From assembly GCA_029762625.1 (NCBI GenBank), contig JARVGI010000011.1, positions 1 to 63,640 of the forward strand: a stretch of 63,640 bases of DNA, written 5' to 3'. The notes beneath the pieces were generated by a model that made no database searches, was not told the origin of the DNA, and saw only the letters and a program-made list of their open reading frames with translations. Both the position numbers and the translations under genes were made by a program. The DNA comes from Methanomicrobiaceae archaeon. GTDB taxonomy: Archaea; Halobacteriota; Methanomicrobia; Methanomicrobiales; Methanomicrobiaceae. Below, in pieces: positions 16,619 through 24,917 of this stretch (within the stretch, counting starts at the first letter, position 1; every line of letters begins with the position of its first letter).

Positions 16619-18004
16619 ATGCCCGCCCGGTTCAAAGATGCGATCGCCATCAGGGAACTGCTCAAAAACCACCCGCGGGGGTTGAGCATCACCGAGATCG
16701 CCGACACCCTGCGCCTGCACCGCAACACGGCGGCCAAGTACCTGGAGATGCTCAGGCTGAAGGGAGAGGTGGACCGCAAGCAGATCGGCACGGCGAAGAT
16801 CTATTATCCCGTCCAGCGGATGCCCGTCGTTGCCCTGCTCACCTTCTGCCGCCGCCCTGCCGTCATTCTCAACACACGCCTCGAGGTGACCATGGTGAAC
16901 GCCAACGCTCTTGCCTTCCTCGGCTGCCCCCTCGAGGTGCTCTACGGGGAGGGGATCGAAGACCTCCCCTACCCCCTCTTTTCGGACGAGGGGTTCATCG
17001 CACGGTGCCGTGACGCCGTGCGCGGCACGCCGGCGCACTTTCCCCGGCAGACCCCTATCGGGGGCACACGCCTGCACCTGCACATCCACCTCATCCCCAC
17101 GGTCTTCGACACCGGCCGGGACGGCTGCGCCATCGTGATCGAGGACGAAACCCCTGCAATGACGGCAGCGGCGGAGCGGGACGCATGGCGGGAGCGCTAC
17201 GCCGCCCTTGCCCGCGACCAGACCGAGTGGATCCTCCACATCCGGCCCGATATGACGATTTCGTTTGCCAACGAGGCGTACTGCCGGCATAGCGGGCGGA
17301 CGGAGGAGGAGCTGATCGGCTCCGGCTTCCTCTCCCTGGTGGCGCTGGAGGGGAGAGTTGCGGTGAAGCGGCACCTTGCCTCCCTCGCCCCGGAGACGCC
17401 CGCGCCATCCCTCGACCTGCGCACCATCCGCCCCGACGGAACCCTTGACTGGGAACGGTGGGCGTTTTCAGGCATCGTCGGGCCTGGCGGGGCGATCACC
17501 GGCTACCATGCGATCGGGCTGGACATCACCCACCTGCGGCACTGCGAAGAGCAGCTCGAGCAGTACCACCGCAATGTGGAGACCCTCATCGAGAAGCGGA
17601 CGGGGGAGATCCAGGAGGCGAACAGGACCCTCTTGCGGGTGATCGCCGAGAAGGAGGAGGTGGAGCGGGAGTTGCTCTTCACCCGGTTCGCCTTCGATCA
17701 CGCGTCCGATTCCATCCTGCTCTTTGACCACCGGGGCCGGATCTACCGGGCAAACCGCACCGCCGCCGACCTTCTCGGGTATACCCCCGACGAACTCAAC
17801 CAGATCAGCGTCTACGACGTCAACCCCTCCATCACCCGCTCCCGGTGGGAGGAGATGTGGCGCGGCGCCCTGCCGGGGAAGCGGGAGCGGACAACCGCCA
17901 TCCACAGGAAAAAAGACGGGACTGTCTTTGCCGTGGAGGTTTCGAGGACCTTTGCCCAGTTCGGCGACCGGATGTACTTCTGCTCCATCGCCCGCGAGCA
18001 ATGA
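16619..18004 (+). CDS. Winged-helix transcriptional regulator with PAS domains
   Basis: 461 residues. Residues 1-55 form a winged helix (S-I-T-E-I-A-D-T-L-R-L-H-R-N-T-A-A-K-Y-L). This is followed by a PAS-like domain (~70-180), a second PAS (~195-310), a coiled coil (~310-355) and a third PAS (~360-461). There is no histidine kinase domain, so it probably senses a ligand or redox state and binds DNA directly. It is divergent from acs and is the natural candidate to control the acs/OFA operon. The start is taken at the ATG 16619; a GTG at 16589 is also in frame. Confidence 0.75.
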   Translation: MPARFKDAIAIRELLKNHPRGLSITEIADTLRLHRNTAAKYLEMLRLKGEVDRKQIGTAKIYYPVQRMPVVALLTFCRRPAVILNTRLEVTMVNANALAFLGCPLEVLYGEGIEDLPYPLFSDEGFIARCRDAVRGTPAHFPRQTPIGGTRLHLHIHLIPTVFDTGRDGCAIVIEDETPAMTAAAERDAWRERYAALARDQTEWILHIRPDMTISFANEAYCRHSGRTEEELIGSGFLSLVALEGRVAVKRHLASLAPETPAPSLDLRTIRPDGTLDWERWAFSGIVGPGGAITGYHAIGLDITHLRHCEEQLEQYHRNVETLIEKRTGEIQEANRTLLRVIAEKEEVERELLFTRFAFDHASDSILLFDHRGRIYRANRTAADLLGYTPDELNQISVYDVNPSITRSRWEEMWRGALPGKRERTTAIHRKKDGTVFAVEVSRTFAQFGDRMYFCSIAREQ

Positions 18005-18033
18005 CGATCCGGCATCGGGCAATGCAACCGTTT

Positions 18034-18043
18034 TTTATATAAG
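18034..18043 (+). promoter_or_regulatory. TATA box of the YegP-like gene
   Basis: TTTATATAAG lies about 36 bases before the ATG at 18075. AGGGTGA at 18062-18068 is a good ribosome site six bases before the start. Confidence 0.6.
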
Positions 18044-18074
18044 TATTCCCATTTTTTCCTCAGGGTGACGAAGA

Positions 18075-18272
18075 ATGGTCGGAAAATTCGAGGTCTACCA
18101 CGACAGGGCAGGAGACTATCGCTTCAGGCTGAAGGCGGCGAACGGCGAGATCATCGCGGTCAGTCAGGGCTACAAATCACATGCGGCATGCATCAAGGGC
18201 ATCGAGAGCGTGAAGGCGAACGCGGCAAAGGCCCCGGTGGAAGAGCTGGCTGAGGCGGAAACCTCATCCTGA
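18075..18272 (+). CDS. YegP family (DUF1508) protein
   Basis: 65 residues, a single DUF1508 unit: F-E-V-Y-H-D-R-A-G-D-Y-R-F-R-L-K-A-A-N-G-E-I-I followed by S-Q-G-Y and C-I-K-G-I-E-S-V-K. Its length matches the single-repeat form of the family. The function is poorly known; it is often linked to stress. It is monocistronic, with its own promoter. Confidence 0.8.
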   Translation: MVGKFEVYHDRAGDYRFRLKAANGEIIAVSQGYKSHAACIKGIESVKANAAKAPVEELAEAETSS

Positions 18273-18464
18273 CCGCAGGAAGACCCCCGGCGGGGTATAC
18301 CACCCCACAGAGCCCGTATTCATGCGGAGCTTTGCCCATGACCATTTCAATGCGTTGATATTGCCTGCGCACCTTTAACATCTGTAGAGAGCTTCGGATC
18401 CGGATCCAGATGAATATCCACAACCTATACAATTTTTCCCAGTGTTCGGCAGGAGGGCGGCAGG

Positions 18465-19193
18465 GTGCGGATTGATTTTCATGTCCACACCAGCCGTTCG
18501 CCCGACGGACTCCATTCACTCCGCGAGACCGTGAAACACGCGAAAAGGATCGGGCTCGACGGTATCGCCATCACCGACCATGCCCGCCTCCTCTCCCGCC
18601 GGGAAGCCCGCAGCCTGACCCGGGAGTTCGGCATCCTGGTCATCCCCGGCATCGAGGGAGGGCACATGGCGCTCGATCGCCACTGGATCGCCCTCGCCAT
18701 CGACATAATCCCCGCCACCGTCGGGATCGCCGGGGTGCTCGCCCATATCGCCGGCGAGGGCGGGCTCTCCATCGCCCCCCACCCCCACTCCTGCACCGGC
18801 TACAACAACTACGCCCGCCTCGGCTTCGACGCCGTGGAGGCCTTCAACGGCACCGACCGCCTGAGCAACAGCATGATCAGGAACACCGCCGGGCTGCCGG
18901 AGACGGGGGGCAGCGACGCCCACGCCACCTACATGCTCGGCTACACCTGGACGGAGATGGAACGATGCGCCACGGTCGAGGAGGCCGTGGAAATGGTCAG
19001 GCGGGGAAGGTGCCGCCCGGCGGGCACCCTCATCCCGGCCCACAAGAAGATGCAGTTCTACGGGCGGGCATTCGTCCGCTACACCACCGGGCGGCCCCAG
19101 CTGATGTGGAAATCAATGCAGTCCTCGTTCGCCGCGCCTCCGAATGCGGCTGCGACCGGGGAGGAATGCAATGCGGCGCTCCTCGACGAGTGA
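18465..19193 (+). CDS. PHP-domain phosphoesterase
   Basis: 242 residues. Metal-ligand motifs of the PHP fold are present: D-F-H-V-H-T-S near residues 4-10, I-T-D-H-A near 36-40, and later A-P-H-P-H-S, then G-S-D-A-H near 148-152. Such enzymes hydrolyse phosphoesters using two or three metal ions; the substrate is unknown. The start is GTG, supported by AGGAGG at 18451-18456. The C-terminal ~45 residues, beyond the PHP core, are Ala/Glu-rich. Confidence 0.85.
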   Translation: MRIDFHVHTSRSPDGLHSLRETVKHAKRIGLDGIAITDHARLLSRREARSLTREFGILVIPGIEGGHMALDRHWIALAIDIIPATVGIAGVLAHIAGEGGLSIAPHPHSCTGYNNYARLGFDAVEAFNGTDRLSNSMIRNTAGLPETGGSDAHATYMLGYTWTEMERCATVEEAVEMVRRGRCRPAGTLIPAHKKMQFYGRAFVRYTTGRPQLMWKSMQSSFAAPPNAAATGEECNAALLDE

Positions 19194-19203
19194 CGCACCC
19201 CGG

Positions 19204-19515
19204 TCAGGCCTCCGCTTCCCGCCGCAGGGCCTCCAGCACGAAGCCCTCGAGGCCCCCCGTCTGGTCCGATTCCAGCACCTCCATATCCCCCGCCGGCCAG
19301 TGGATCCGCCAGATCCGGTGCGGCGCCTCGGGAAGGGTGATGTAGGCCCTTCCCACGCGCTCTTCGCCGGCTGTGCGCGTGAACCGCACGTCCCACATAC
19401 CCCTTGAGTCGCCCACGTAGACCGACCACCCCGGGTGCTCCTGCTCGAATTCCTGCACGCGGCTTCGCGCGAGCGAGCCCACCATCGCATCATCGTCAAG
19501 GTCGTATTCCGCCAT
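19204..19515 (-). CDS. Hypothetical protein
   Basis: 103 residues, acidic, no recognised domain; alternating hydrophobics (W-S-V-Y-V-G-D, W-D-V-R-F, R-I-W-R-I-H-W) suggest a small beta-rich fold. GAGGTGA lies just before the ATG. It is convergent with the PHP gene and divergent from dph6. Confidence 0.6.
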   Translation of the reverse strand: MAEYDLDDDAMVGSLARSRVQEFEQEHPGWSVYVGDSRGMWDVRFTRTAGEERVGRAYITLPEAPHRIWRIHWPAGDMEVLESDQTGGLEGFVLEALRREAEA

Positions 19516-19625
19516 CCATTCACCTCACCGGCGCACCCCCTGCATCGGGCCCGATCCCCTAAAGAGCCTTCGGCCCGATCCCCTCCAGTTATGGCGGAGG
19601 AACGCCCATCTATCCGGGAGAGACC

Positions 19626-20306
19626 ATGAGGCTCGGGGTGCTGTGCTCGGGGGGGAAGGACTCCCTCTTCGCCTGCTGGCGGGCGATGCAGAAGGAGGAG
19701 GTTGCCTGCCTGATCACGGTCGTCTCCCGCAACCCCGAGAGCTACATGTTCCACACCCCCAACATCCGCCTTGCCGCACTGCAGGCGGACGCGGCAGGGC
19801 TGCCCCTGGTGGAGGTGGTGACGGCAGGCGTCGAGGAGGCCGAGCTCGACGACCTGGCCCGGGCGATCGGGATCGCCGTTGCCGACTACGACATCGAGGG
19901 GGTGGTCTCGGGGGCGATCCTCTCCGTCTACCAGGCCGCCCGCATCCAGCGCATCTGCCACACGCTCGGCCTCTGGTGCTTCAACCCCCTCTGGCACACC
20001 GACCAGCAGGCCTACATGGAGGCGCTGGTGGATGCAGGCTTCGGGGTGCTCGTCTCGGGCGTCTTTTCCGAGCCCTTCGACGAGCGCTGGTTAGGGAGGG
20101 TGATCGACCGGGCGGCGATCGACGACCTGCGCACCTTCGCCCGGACGCACCGCATCTCCCTCACCGGGGAGGGCGGCGAACTGGAGACCTTCGTCTTCGA
20201 CGCCCCCTTCTTCTCCCGCCGCATCGAGGTCGTGGATGCGGCGGTATCGTACAGGAATTTCCGCGGCACCTACCGGATCAGGAACGCGCGGCTGGTGGAA
20301 AAATGA
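19626..20306 (+). CDS. dph6: Diphthine-ammonia ligase
   Basis: 226 residues. The N-terminal P-loop C-S-G-G-K-D-S near residues 8-14 binds ATP and is typical of the PP-loop amidation family; D-Y-D-I-E-G-V-V-S-G-A-I near 90 and T-G-E-G-G-E-L-E-T near 180 are Dph6 signatures. It performs the last step of diphthamide synthesis, amidating diphthine on translation elongation factor 2. Length matches archaeal Dph6. The stop codon overlaps the next start as ATGA. Confidence 0.9.
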   Translation: MRLGVLCSGGKDSLFACWRAMQKEEVACLITVVSRNPESYMFHTPNIRLAALQADAAGLPLVEVVTAGVEEAELDDLARAIGIAVADYDIEGVVSGAILSVYQAARIQRICHTLGLWCFNPLWHTDQQAYMEALVDAGFGVLVSGVFSEPFDERWLGRVIDRAAIDDLRTFARTHRISLTGEGGELETFVFDAPFFSRRIEVVDAAVSYRNFRGTYRIRNARLVEK

Positions 20307-20863
20307 TCCTCGTCGTCGACCTCTGTTACCGGCCCGGCTCCCTCTCGGCCTACGAGTTCGTCGACCCCATCACTGCAATCGTCAGGGGGTCGGGGCGGGA
20401 CGTGCGCACCTGCCATTATGCGCAGGTGGATGCCGCACTGGCGGGGGCGGCGGAGGCGGTCATCCTCTGCGGCACCGCCCTCCGGGACCAGGGGTATGCC
20501 GGTCATCCGGACCGCTTCGCCTGGATCCGGGGGTGCGCGCGGCCCGTCTTCGGCATCTGCGCGGGGCTCCAGGTGATCGGGCGGGCCTTCGGGGGCAGCC
20601 TCGCGGCGTGCACCGAGATCGGGATGACCCCGGTGCGGGTGGTCCGCGACGACCCTCTCTTTGCGGACAGGGCACACTTCGAGGCCTACACGCTGCACAG
20701 CATCGCCCTCGACCCGCCAGCGGAGCTCGAGGTGCTCGCCGTCTCCGGCGCGTGCGTGCAGGCGGTGCGCCACCGCACGCGCCCCATCGGCGGCGTGCTG
20801 TTCCACCCTGAGGTCCGCAATCCCTGGATCGTGGAGAGGTTTCTGGAGTGTTCGCTGCAGTAG
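20303..20863 (+). CDS. Class I glutamine amidotransferase
   Basis: 186 residues. The nucleophile elbow is G-I-C-A-G-L-Q near residues 88-94, and the catalytic His/Glu pair is in F-H-P-E-V near 167-171, so the triad is intact. The protein is a stand-alone glutaminase domain related to the GuaA/PabA type. Its ATG overlaps the dph6 stop (ATGA), giving strong coupling. Dph6 uses free ammonium, so this subunit could supply ammonia from glutamine; that is inference from the arrangement. Confidence 0.8.
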   Translation: MILVVDLCYRPGSLSAYEFVDPITAIVRGSGRDVRTCHYAQVDAALAGAAEAVILCGTALRDQGYAGHPDRFAWIRGCARPVFGICAGLQVIGRAFGGSLAACTEIGMTPVRVVRDDPLFADRAHFEAYTLHSIALDPPAELEVLAVSGACVQAVRHRTRPIGGVLFHPEVRNPWIVERFLECSLQ

Positions 20864-20912
20864 AGAAGGCAGAACCGGCAGCGGGGCATGAAGGAGCCCC
20901 GTATGCAAAAGG

Positions 20913-20922
20913 GTTATATTTT
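20913..20922 (+). promoter_or_regulatory. TATA box of the first amino-acid binding protein gene
   Basis: GTTATATTTT is centred about 26 bases before the ATG at 20943, so the transcript should begin at or next to the start codon (leaderless). Confidence 0.55.
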
Positions 20923-20942
20923 ACGCTCTTCAATTCTTGCGC

Positions 20943-21725
20943 ATGAACCGAAAAACACTTTTTGTGGTTCTTGTGTGTGTGTGTGTTCTGGCGGCCGCCT
21001 TCGCGGGCTGCACGGATACGAGCGAGCCGGACGGCGGCGTCCCGGCAGCGACCTACGTGGTCGGCATCGACGTGCCCTACCCGCCGTTCTCCATGATCGA
21101 CTCGCAGGGCAACGCCATCGGCTTCGATGTCGAGTCCATGCAGTGGATCGCCGAGGACCAGGGCTTCGAGGTGAAATTCCAGCAGGTCGCCTGGGACGGC
21201 ATCATCCCCGCCCTGCAGGCGGGCAACATCGACATCATCTACTCCGGCATGACCATCACCCCCGAGCGTGCCGAGAAGGTCGCCTTCTCCGACCCCTACT
21301 GGGTGGTAAACCAGGATGTGGTGGCGAAAGAGGGCGCTGAGATTACGCTCGAGCAGGTGCTCGCCGGCGAGGCGGCCATCGGCACCCAGCGCGGCTGCAC
21401 GGCGGCGATGTGGGTGGAGGAGAACCTCATCGCGACCGGGATGATGGACGAAGAGGATCTCAGGACCTACGACAACACCCCTCTCGCCGTCGACGACATG
21501 ATGAGCGGCCGCATCGACGTGGTCATGTATGACGACCTGGTGCTCAAGGACATCGTCGCGGGCAAGGCGGTAACCGCGATCGGGTTCGTGGAGACCAGAG
21601 AAGAGTTCGGCATTGCCGTGCGCAAAGACGACACCGAGCTCCTGGCACAGATCAACGCCGGGCTCGCCAACCTGCAGGCCGACCCCGCCTGGGAAGAGCT
21701 GCAGGACAAATACGGCATGAGATAG
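20943..21725 (+). CDS. Polar amino-acid ABC transporter substrate-binding lipoprotein 1
   Basis: 260 residues. A lipoprotein signal sequence ends F-A-G-C near residue 24; the mature part is a family 3 solute-binding protein (V-G-I-D-V-P-Y-P-P-F, G-F-D-V-E-S-M, W-D-G-I-I-P-A-L-Q-A-G, M-T-I-T-P-E-R). It captures an amino acid outside the cell. It is closely related to the protein at 25734, whose operon holds the only permeases and ATPase nearby, so it probably shares them. The signal peptide is encoded across a (TG)7 run. A TTG at 20937 is an unlikely alternative start. Confidence 0.9.
   Translation: MNRKTLFVVLVCVCVLAAAFAGCTDTSEPDGGVPAATYVVGIDVPYPPFSMIDSQGNAIGFDVESMQWIAEDQGFEVKFQQVAWDGIIPALQAGNIDIIYSGMTITPERAEKVAFSDPYWVVNQDVVAKEGAEITLEQVLAGEAAIGTQRGCTAAMWVEENLIATGMMDEEDLRTYDNTPLAVDDMMSGRIDVVMYDDLVLKDIVAGKAVTAIGFVETREEFGIAVRKDDTELLAQINAGLANLQADPAWEELQDKYGMR
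20972..20986. repeat. TG dinucleotide run inside the signal-peptide codons
   Basis: Fifteen bases of alternating T and G encode the V-C-V-C-V part of the signal sequence. Slippage by one unit would shift the reading frame. Confidence 0.7.
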
Positions 21726-21741
21726 ACGCCATGCACCGGGA

Positions 21742-21771
21742 GGCGGGCAGTCCCGCCCCCCCTCATTTTTT
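21742..21771 (+). terminator. Terminator of binding protein gene 1
   Basis: GGCGGG (21742-21747) and CCCGCC (21752-21757) form a perfect stem with a four-base loop; six T follow at 21766-21771. Confidence 0.65.
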
Positions 21772-21902
21772 CGCGCCTTCCCGGCGCGCCATACAGCTTC
21801 GGGCCGACGGAGAGGTAGGGCCCGGACGGCACGAACCAATCATGACGGATTGATGGATTTATCGTCTCGTCGGGCGACCACTATGGACATCTCGCGGCGC
21901 AT

Positions 21903-22988
21903 ATGGAATACGGGGACAAAAAACCGGTCATCTACGCGATACTGATCGCCATGCTCTTCGGGGGCACGGCGCCGGTGGCGAAACTGCTGCTGGAGGAGAC
22001 GGCACCGCTCACCCTCGCCGCCCTGCTCTACATCGGCAGCGGCGCCGGGCTGCTCCTCTACTACGGGACCGGCTGGCTCCGGGGGCGGGACCGCAACCAC
22101 GCGGAGGCGTCCCTGAAGAAAAGCGATCTCCCCTGGATTGCCGGGGTCATCCTCTTCGGTGGCATCCTTGCCCCCGTCGTCCTGATGTACAGCATGCAGG
22201 CCACTCCCGCCATGACCGCGGCGATGCTCCTCAACTTCGAGCCCGTGGCCACCACCATCTTCGCCGCCGTCATCTTTCGCGAGCACGTCGGCGGCAAAGT
22301 CTGGGTGGCGCTCTCCCTCATCACCGGCGCCTGCCTCCTGCTGGCCTGGGAGCCGGGGGCGGCCTTCGGCGTCTCCCTCGCCGCGGTGGGCATCCTGCTC
22401 ACCTGCACCTTCTGGGCGCTGGACAATAACATCAGCCAGAAGCTCGCCGGAAAAGACCCGCTGGCGACCGTGATTCTCAAGGGGATAGGCGCGGGGGCGA
22501 TTGTCCTCGGCGTCGCCCTGCTGCTGGGCCAGCCCCTGCCACCCGTGGACGTGGCGTTCGCCGCCATGACGCTCGGGTTTGTCTCCTACGGCGGGCTGAC
22601 GAGCGTGCTCTTTCTCTTCGCCCTGCGGGGGATCGGGACGGCACGGACGGGGGCATACCTCGCCATGGCCCCGCTCTTCGGGGTGGCCTTTTCCGTGCTG
22701 CTCCTCGCCGAGCAGCCGGATCTCATGTTCGGCCTTGCAGTGCCGCTCATGGCCCTCGGCGCTCTGCTGCTCATCTCCGAGGAGCACAGCCACCACCACC
22801 ACCACCCGGCAGGGGTGCACGAGCACCGCCACCGCCACGACGACGGCCACCACGACCACGACCACAGCCCCGGCGACCCTGCGCCCGACGCCCGGGGCTA
22901 CCACTCCCACACCCACCGCCACGAGGAGGTCGTCCACGAGCACCCCCACAAGCCCGACATCCACCACCGCCACGGCCACGGGCGGTGA
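21903..22988 (+). CDS. DMT superfamily (EamA) transporter with His-rich tail
   Basis: 361 residues. Ten membrane helices up to about residue 293 form two EamA halves. The last ~68 residues are hydrophilic and contain about 25 histidines in H-x-H and H-H runs, a likely cytoplasmic metal-binding or metal-sensing tail. This suggests transport of a divalent metal or of a metal chelate, as in other His-tailed carriers, but EamA proteins also carry organic metabolites. It is a paralog of the transporter at 4222, which lacks the tail. It lies within the amino-acid ABC cluster. Confidence 0.85.
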   Translation: MEYGDKKPVIYAILIAMLFGGTAPVAKLLLEETAPLTLAALLYIGSGAGLLLYYGTGWLRGRDRNHAEASLKKSDLPWIAGVILFGGILAPVVLMYSMQATPAMTAAMLLNFEPVATTIFAAVIFREHVGGKVWVALSLITGACLLLAWEPGAAFGVSLAAVGILLTCTFWALDNNISQKLAGKDPLATVILKGIGAGAIVLGVALLLGQPLPPVDVAFAAMTLGFVSYGGLTSVLFLFALRGIGTARTGAYLAMAPLFGVAFSVLLLAEQPDLMFGLAVPLMALGALLLISEEHSHHHHHPAGVHEHRHRHDDGHHDHDHSPGDPAPDARGYHSHTHRHEEVVHEHPHKPDIHHRHGHGR

Positions 22989-22996
22989 ACATGGAC

Positions 22997-23434
22997 TCAG
23001 GGGAATTTATGACGGGGAATGGCGTCCTCGTGGAGGTTGTCCGCCATCGTCCAGAACCAGGCCTCGCCGCGGCCGACCCGCATGACCGCCAGGTACTCGG
23101 CGGGGTCGTCCCCCAGTTCTTTCAGAAAAGGCCGCTGCTCCAGAAGACAGTTCCTGAGATGCGCATCCTCGAGAAACTCAACCTCCCCCGTCACCCGGAG
23201 CATCGTCCCGCCGCCCTGCTCGGGGGGGTTGAAATCATAGAAGGCGAGCTCGACCTTCGGGTTGGTCAGCAATTGCCCGTAGACCTGCTTTAAGGTCGCG
23301 GTATGGAAATAGAACCCGTCCTTGTCCGCATACCACATGAGAAAATACCGCACCCGGGGCTGGTCGCCATCCGCGGTGGCGAAGGCGCAGACCGGGTTGC
23401 GGTTGGCAAAATCAACCACATCGGCAAACGACAT
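22997..23434 (-). CDS. Pyridoxamine 5'-phosphate oxidase-like flavin-binding protein
   Basis: 145 residues, the split-barrel fold of this family: V-C-A-F-A-T-A-D-G-D-Q-P-R-V-R near 14-28 and M-W-Y-A-D-K-D-G-F-Y-F-H-T-A near 33-46, then M-L-R-V-T-G-E-V near 77. Members bind FMN or F420; which one cannot be told here. The ATG at 23434 follows GAGGAT; the longer frame to 23470 lacks such support. Convergent with the DMT gene. Confidence 0.75.
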   Translation of the reverse strand: MSFADVVDFANRNPVCAFATADGDQPRVRYFLMWYADKDGFYFHTATLKQVYGQLLTNPKVELAFYDFNPPEQGGGTMLRVTGEVEFLEDAHLRNCLLEQRPFLKELGDDPAEYLAVMRVGRGEAWFWTMADNLHEDAIPRHKFP

Positions 23435-23485
23435 TGCATATCCTCGCACGGCGGTGGGAGGGAGGAACAATAAACCTGTCGGCGC

Positions 23486-24154
23486 CTATCCGCGTATCAT
23501 CCCGGGAACGGCGTACTTCTTCTCGATGGCGTTGACTGCCAGCGTGGTGAGCGTTACCAGGAAGAGATAGACCACGCCGACCGCCATGAAGGTCTCGGTG
23601 TAGGTGAAATACTTGGTGGCCACCAGTTTGCCCGCCCCGGAGAGCTCGATGACCGTGATCATGTAGGCCAGCGAGGAGTACTTGATCAGGTAGATCCACT
23701 CGTTGGAGAGGCCGGGCAACGCCCTCCGGATCGCCTGGGGCAGGACGATCGTCCGCACCGCCTGCAAGCGGGTCATCCCCAGCGCCTGGGCGGCGATCAT
23801 CTGGCCGTCCTTGACCGAGAGCATGGCCCCCCGGATGTACTCCGAGTTGTAGGCGCCGTTGCAGAGGATGAAGCCGAACACCGACGCGGTGAACGCAGAA
23901 AAGACGATGCCGATGGAGGGCAGCCCAAAGTAGAGGATGAAGAGCAGCAGCAGCAGGGGGCAGCCCTTGACGAAATAGACCAGGACCTTGCAGAGAAACC
24001 GCGTGACCGGACCGCCGTACTGCCTGCCCACCGCGACCCCCACGCCCAGCACGAACCCGAACGGGGCGGCGAGCAGGATCAGCTGCAGGGTGATGATGAG
24101 CCCTTTCTGCAGCGCCGGGAGGAGAATGTCGGTCAAAAAGGCGATCTGGTCCAT
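23486..24154 (-). CDS. Amino-acid ABC transporter permease A
   Basis: 222 residues with five or so helices and the His/Glu/Gln-type permease loop: A-A-Q-A-L-G-M-T-R-L-Q-A-V-R-T-I-V-L-P-Q-A near 122-142, the ATPase contact (EAA motif). It is the last gene of an operon (binding protein, permease B, ATPase, permease A). Two different permeases next to one ATPase suggest a heteromeric channel. GGAGATTG precedes the start. Confidence 0.9.
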   Translation of the reverse strand: MDQIAFLTDILLPALQKGLIITLQLILLAAPFGFVLGVGVAVGRQYGGPVTRFLCKVLVYFVKGCPLLLLLFILYFGLPSIGIVFSAFTASVFGFILCNGAYNSEYIRGAMLSVKDGQMIAAQALGMTRLQAVRTIVLPQAIRRALPGLSNEWIYLIKYSSLAYMITVIELSGAGKLVATKYFTYTETFMAVGVVYLFLVTLTTLAVNAIEKKYAVPGMIRG

Positions 24155-24161
24155 ATACGTT

Positions 24162-24917
24162 TCAATCTCCGTTGTACTCGAGGAACTGGCCGATGAAGTT
24201 CTTGACGCGGCTGTACTGCGGGTCGTTGAGCAGGACACCGGGCGCACCCTGCTCGGCGATAACGCCGTGCTCCATGAAGAGGATGCGGTTGGCCACGTTG
24301 CAGGCAAAGCCCATCTCGTGCGTCACCACGAGCATGGTCATGCCCTGCTGGGCGAGCGTGCGCATCACCTCCAGCACCTCGCGGGTGAGCTCGGGGTCGA
24401 GGGCCGAGGTGGGCTCGTCGAAGAGGATGACGTCGGGGTCCATGGCGAGCGCCCGGGCGATGGAGACCCGCTGGGCCTGCCCGCCGGAGAGCTCTGCCGG
24501 GTAATGGCCCGCCCAGTCCTCCATCCCCACCTGGCGCAGTTCTGCGAGCGCTTTTTCCCGCGCCTCCTCCTTGCTCATGCCCTTCACCCTGATCAGTGCC
24601 ACCTCGACGTTTTTGAGGGCCGTGAGGTGGTCGAAGAGGAAAAAGTTCTGGAAGACCATGCCGATCCGCTGGCGGAAATAGTTGATCCGTTTGCCGGAAT
24701 TGGTCACCTCCTCCCCGTGCAGCCACACCCGGCCCCGGTCAGGAGGGGTCAGCTGGTTGATGCAGCGCAACAGCGTGCTCTTGCCCGTCCCCGACGATCC
24801 GATGAATACCAGGGTCTCGCCCTTTTTCACCTCGAAGGAGACGCCGCGCAGCACTTCGTTTGCACCGAACGCCTTGTGGATGTCCTCCACCTTCAGAATA
24901 TACTCGTCTGTGTGCAT
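24162..24917 (-). CDS. Amino-acid ABC transporter ATP-binding protein
   Basis: 251 residues, all nucleotide-binding motifs intact: Walker A G-S-S-G-T-G-K-S-T near 39-47, signature L-S-G-G-Q near 142, Walker B with D-E-P-T-S-A-L-D near 167 and the switch His in V-T-H-E near 199. GlnQ/HisP type. It energises the two flanking permeases and is the only ATPase of the cluster. It starts directly after permease B. Confidence 0.95.
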   Translation of the reverse strand: MHTDEYILKVEDIHKAFGANEVLRGVSFEVKKGETLVFIGSSGTGKSTLLRCINQLTPPDRGRVWLHGEEVTNSGKRINYFRQRIGMVFQNFFLFDHLTALKNVEVALIRVKGMSKEEAREKALAELRQVGMEDWAGHYPAELSGGQAQRVSIARALAMDPDVILFDEPTSALDPELTREVLEVMRTLAQQGMTMLVVTHEMGFACNVANRILFMEHGVIAEQGAPGVLLNDPQYSRVKNFIGQFLEYNGD

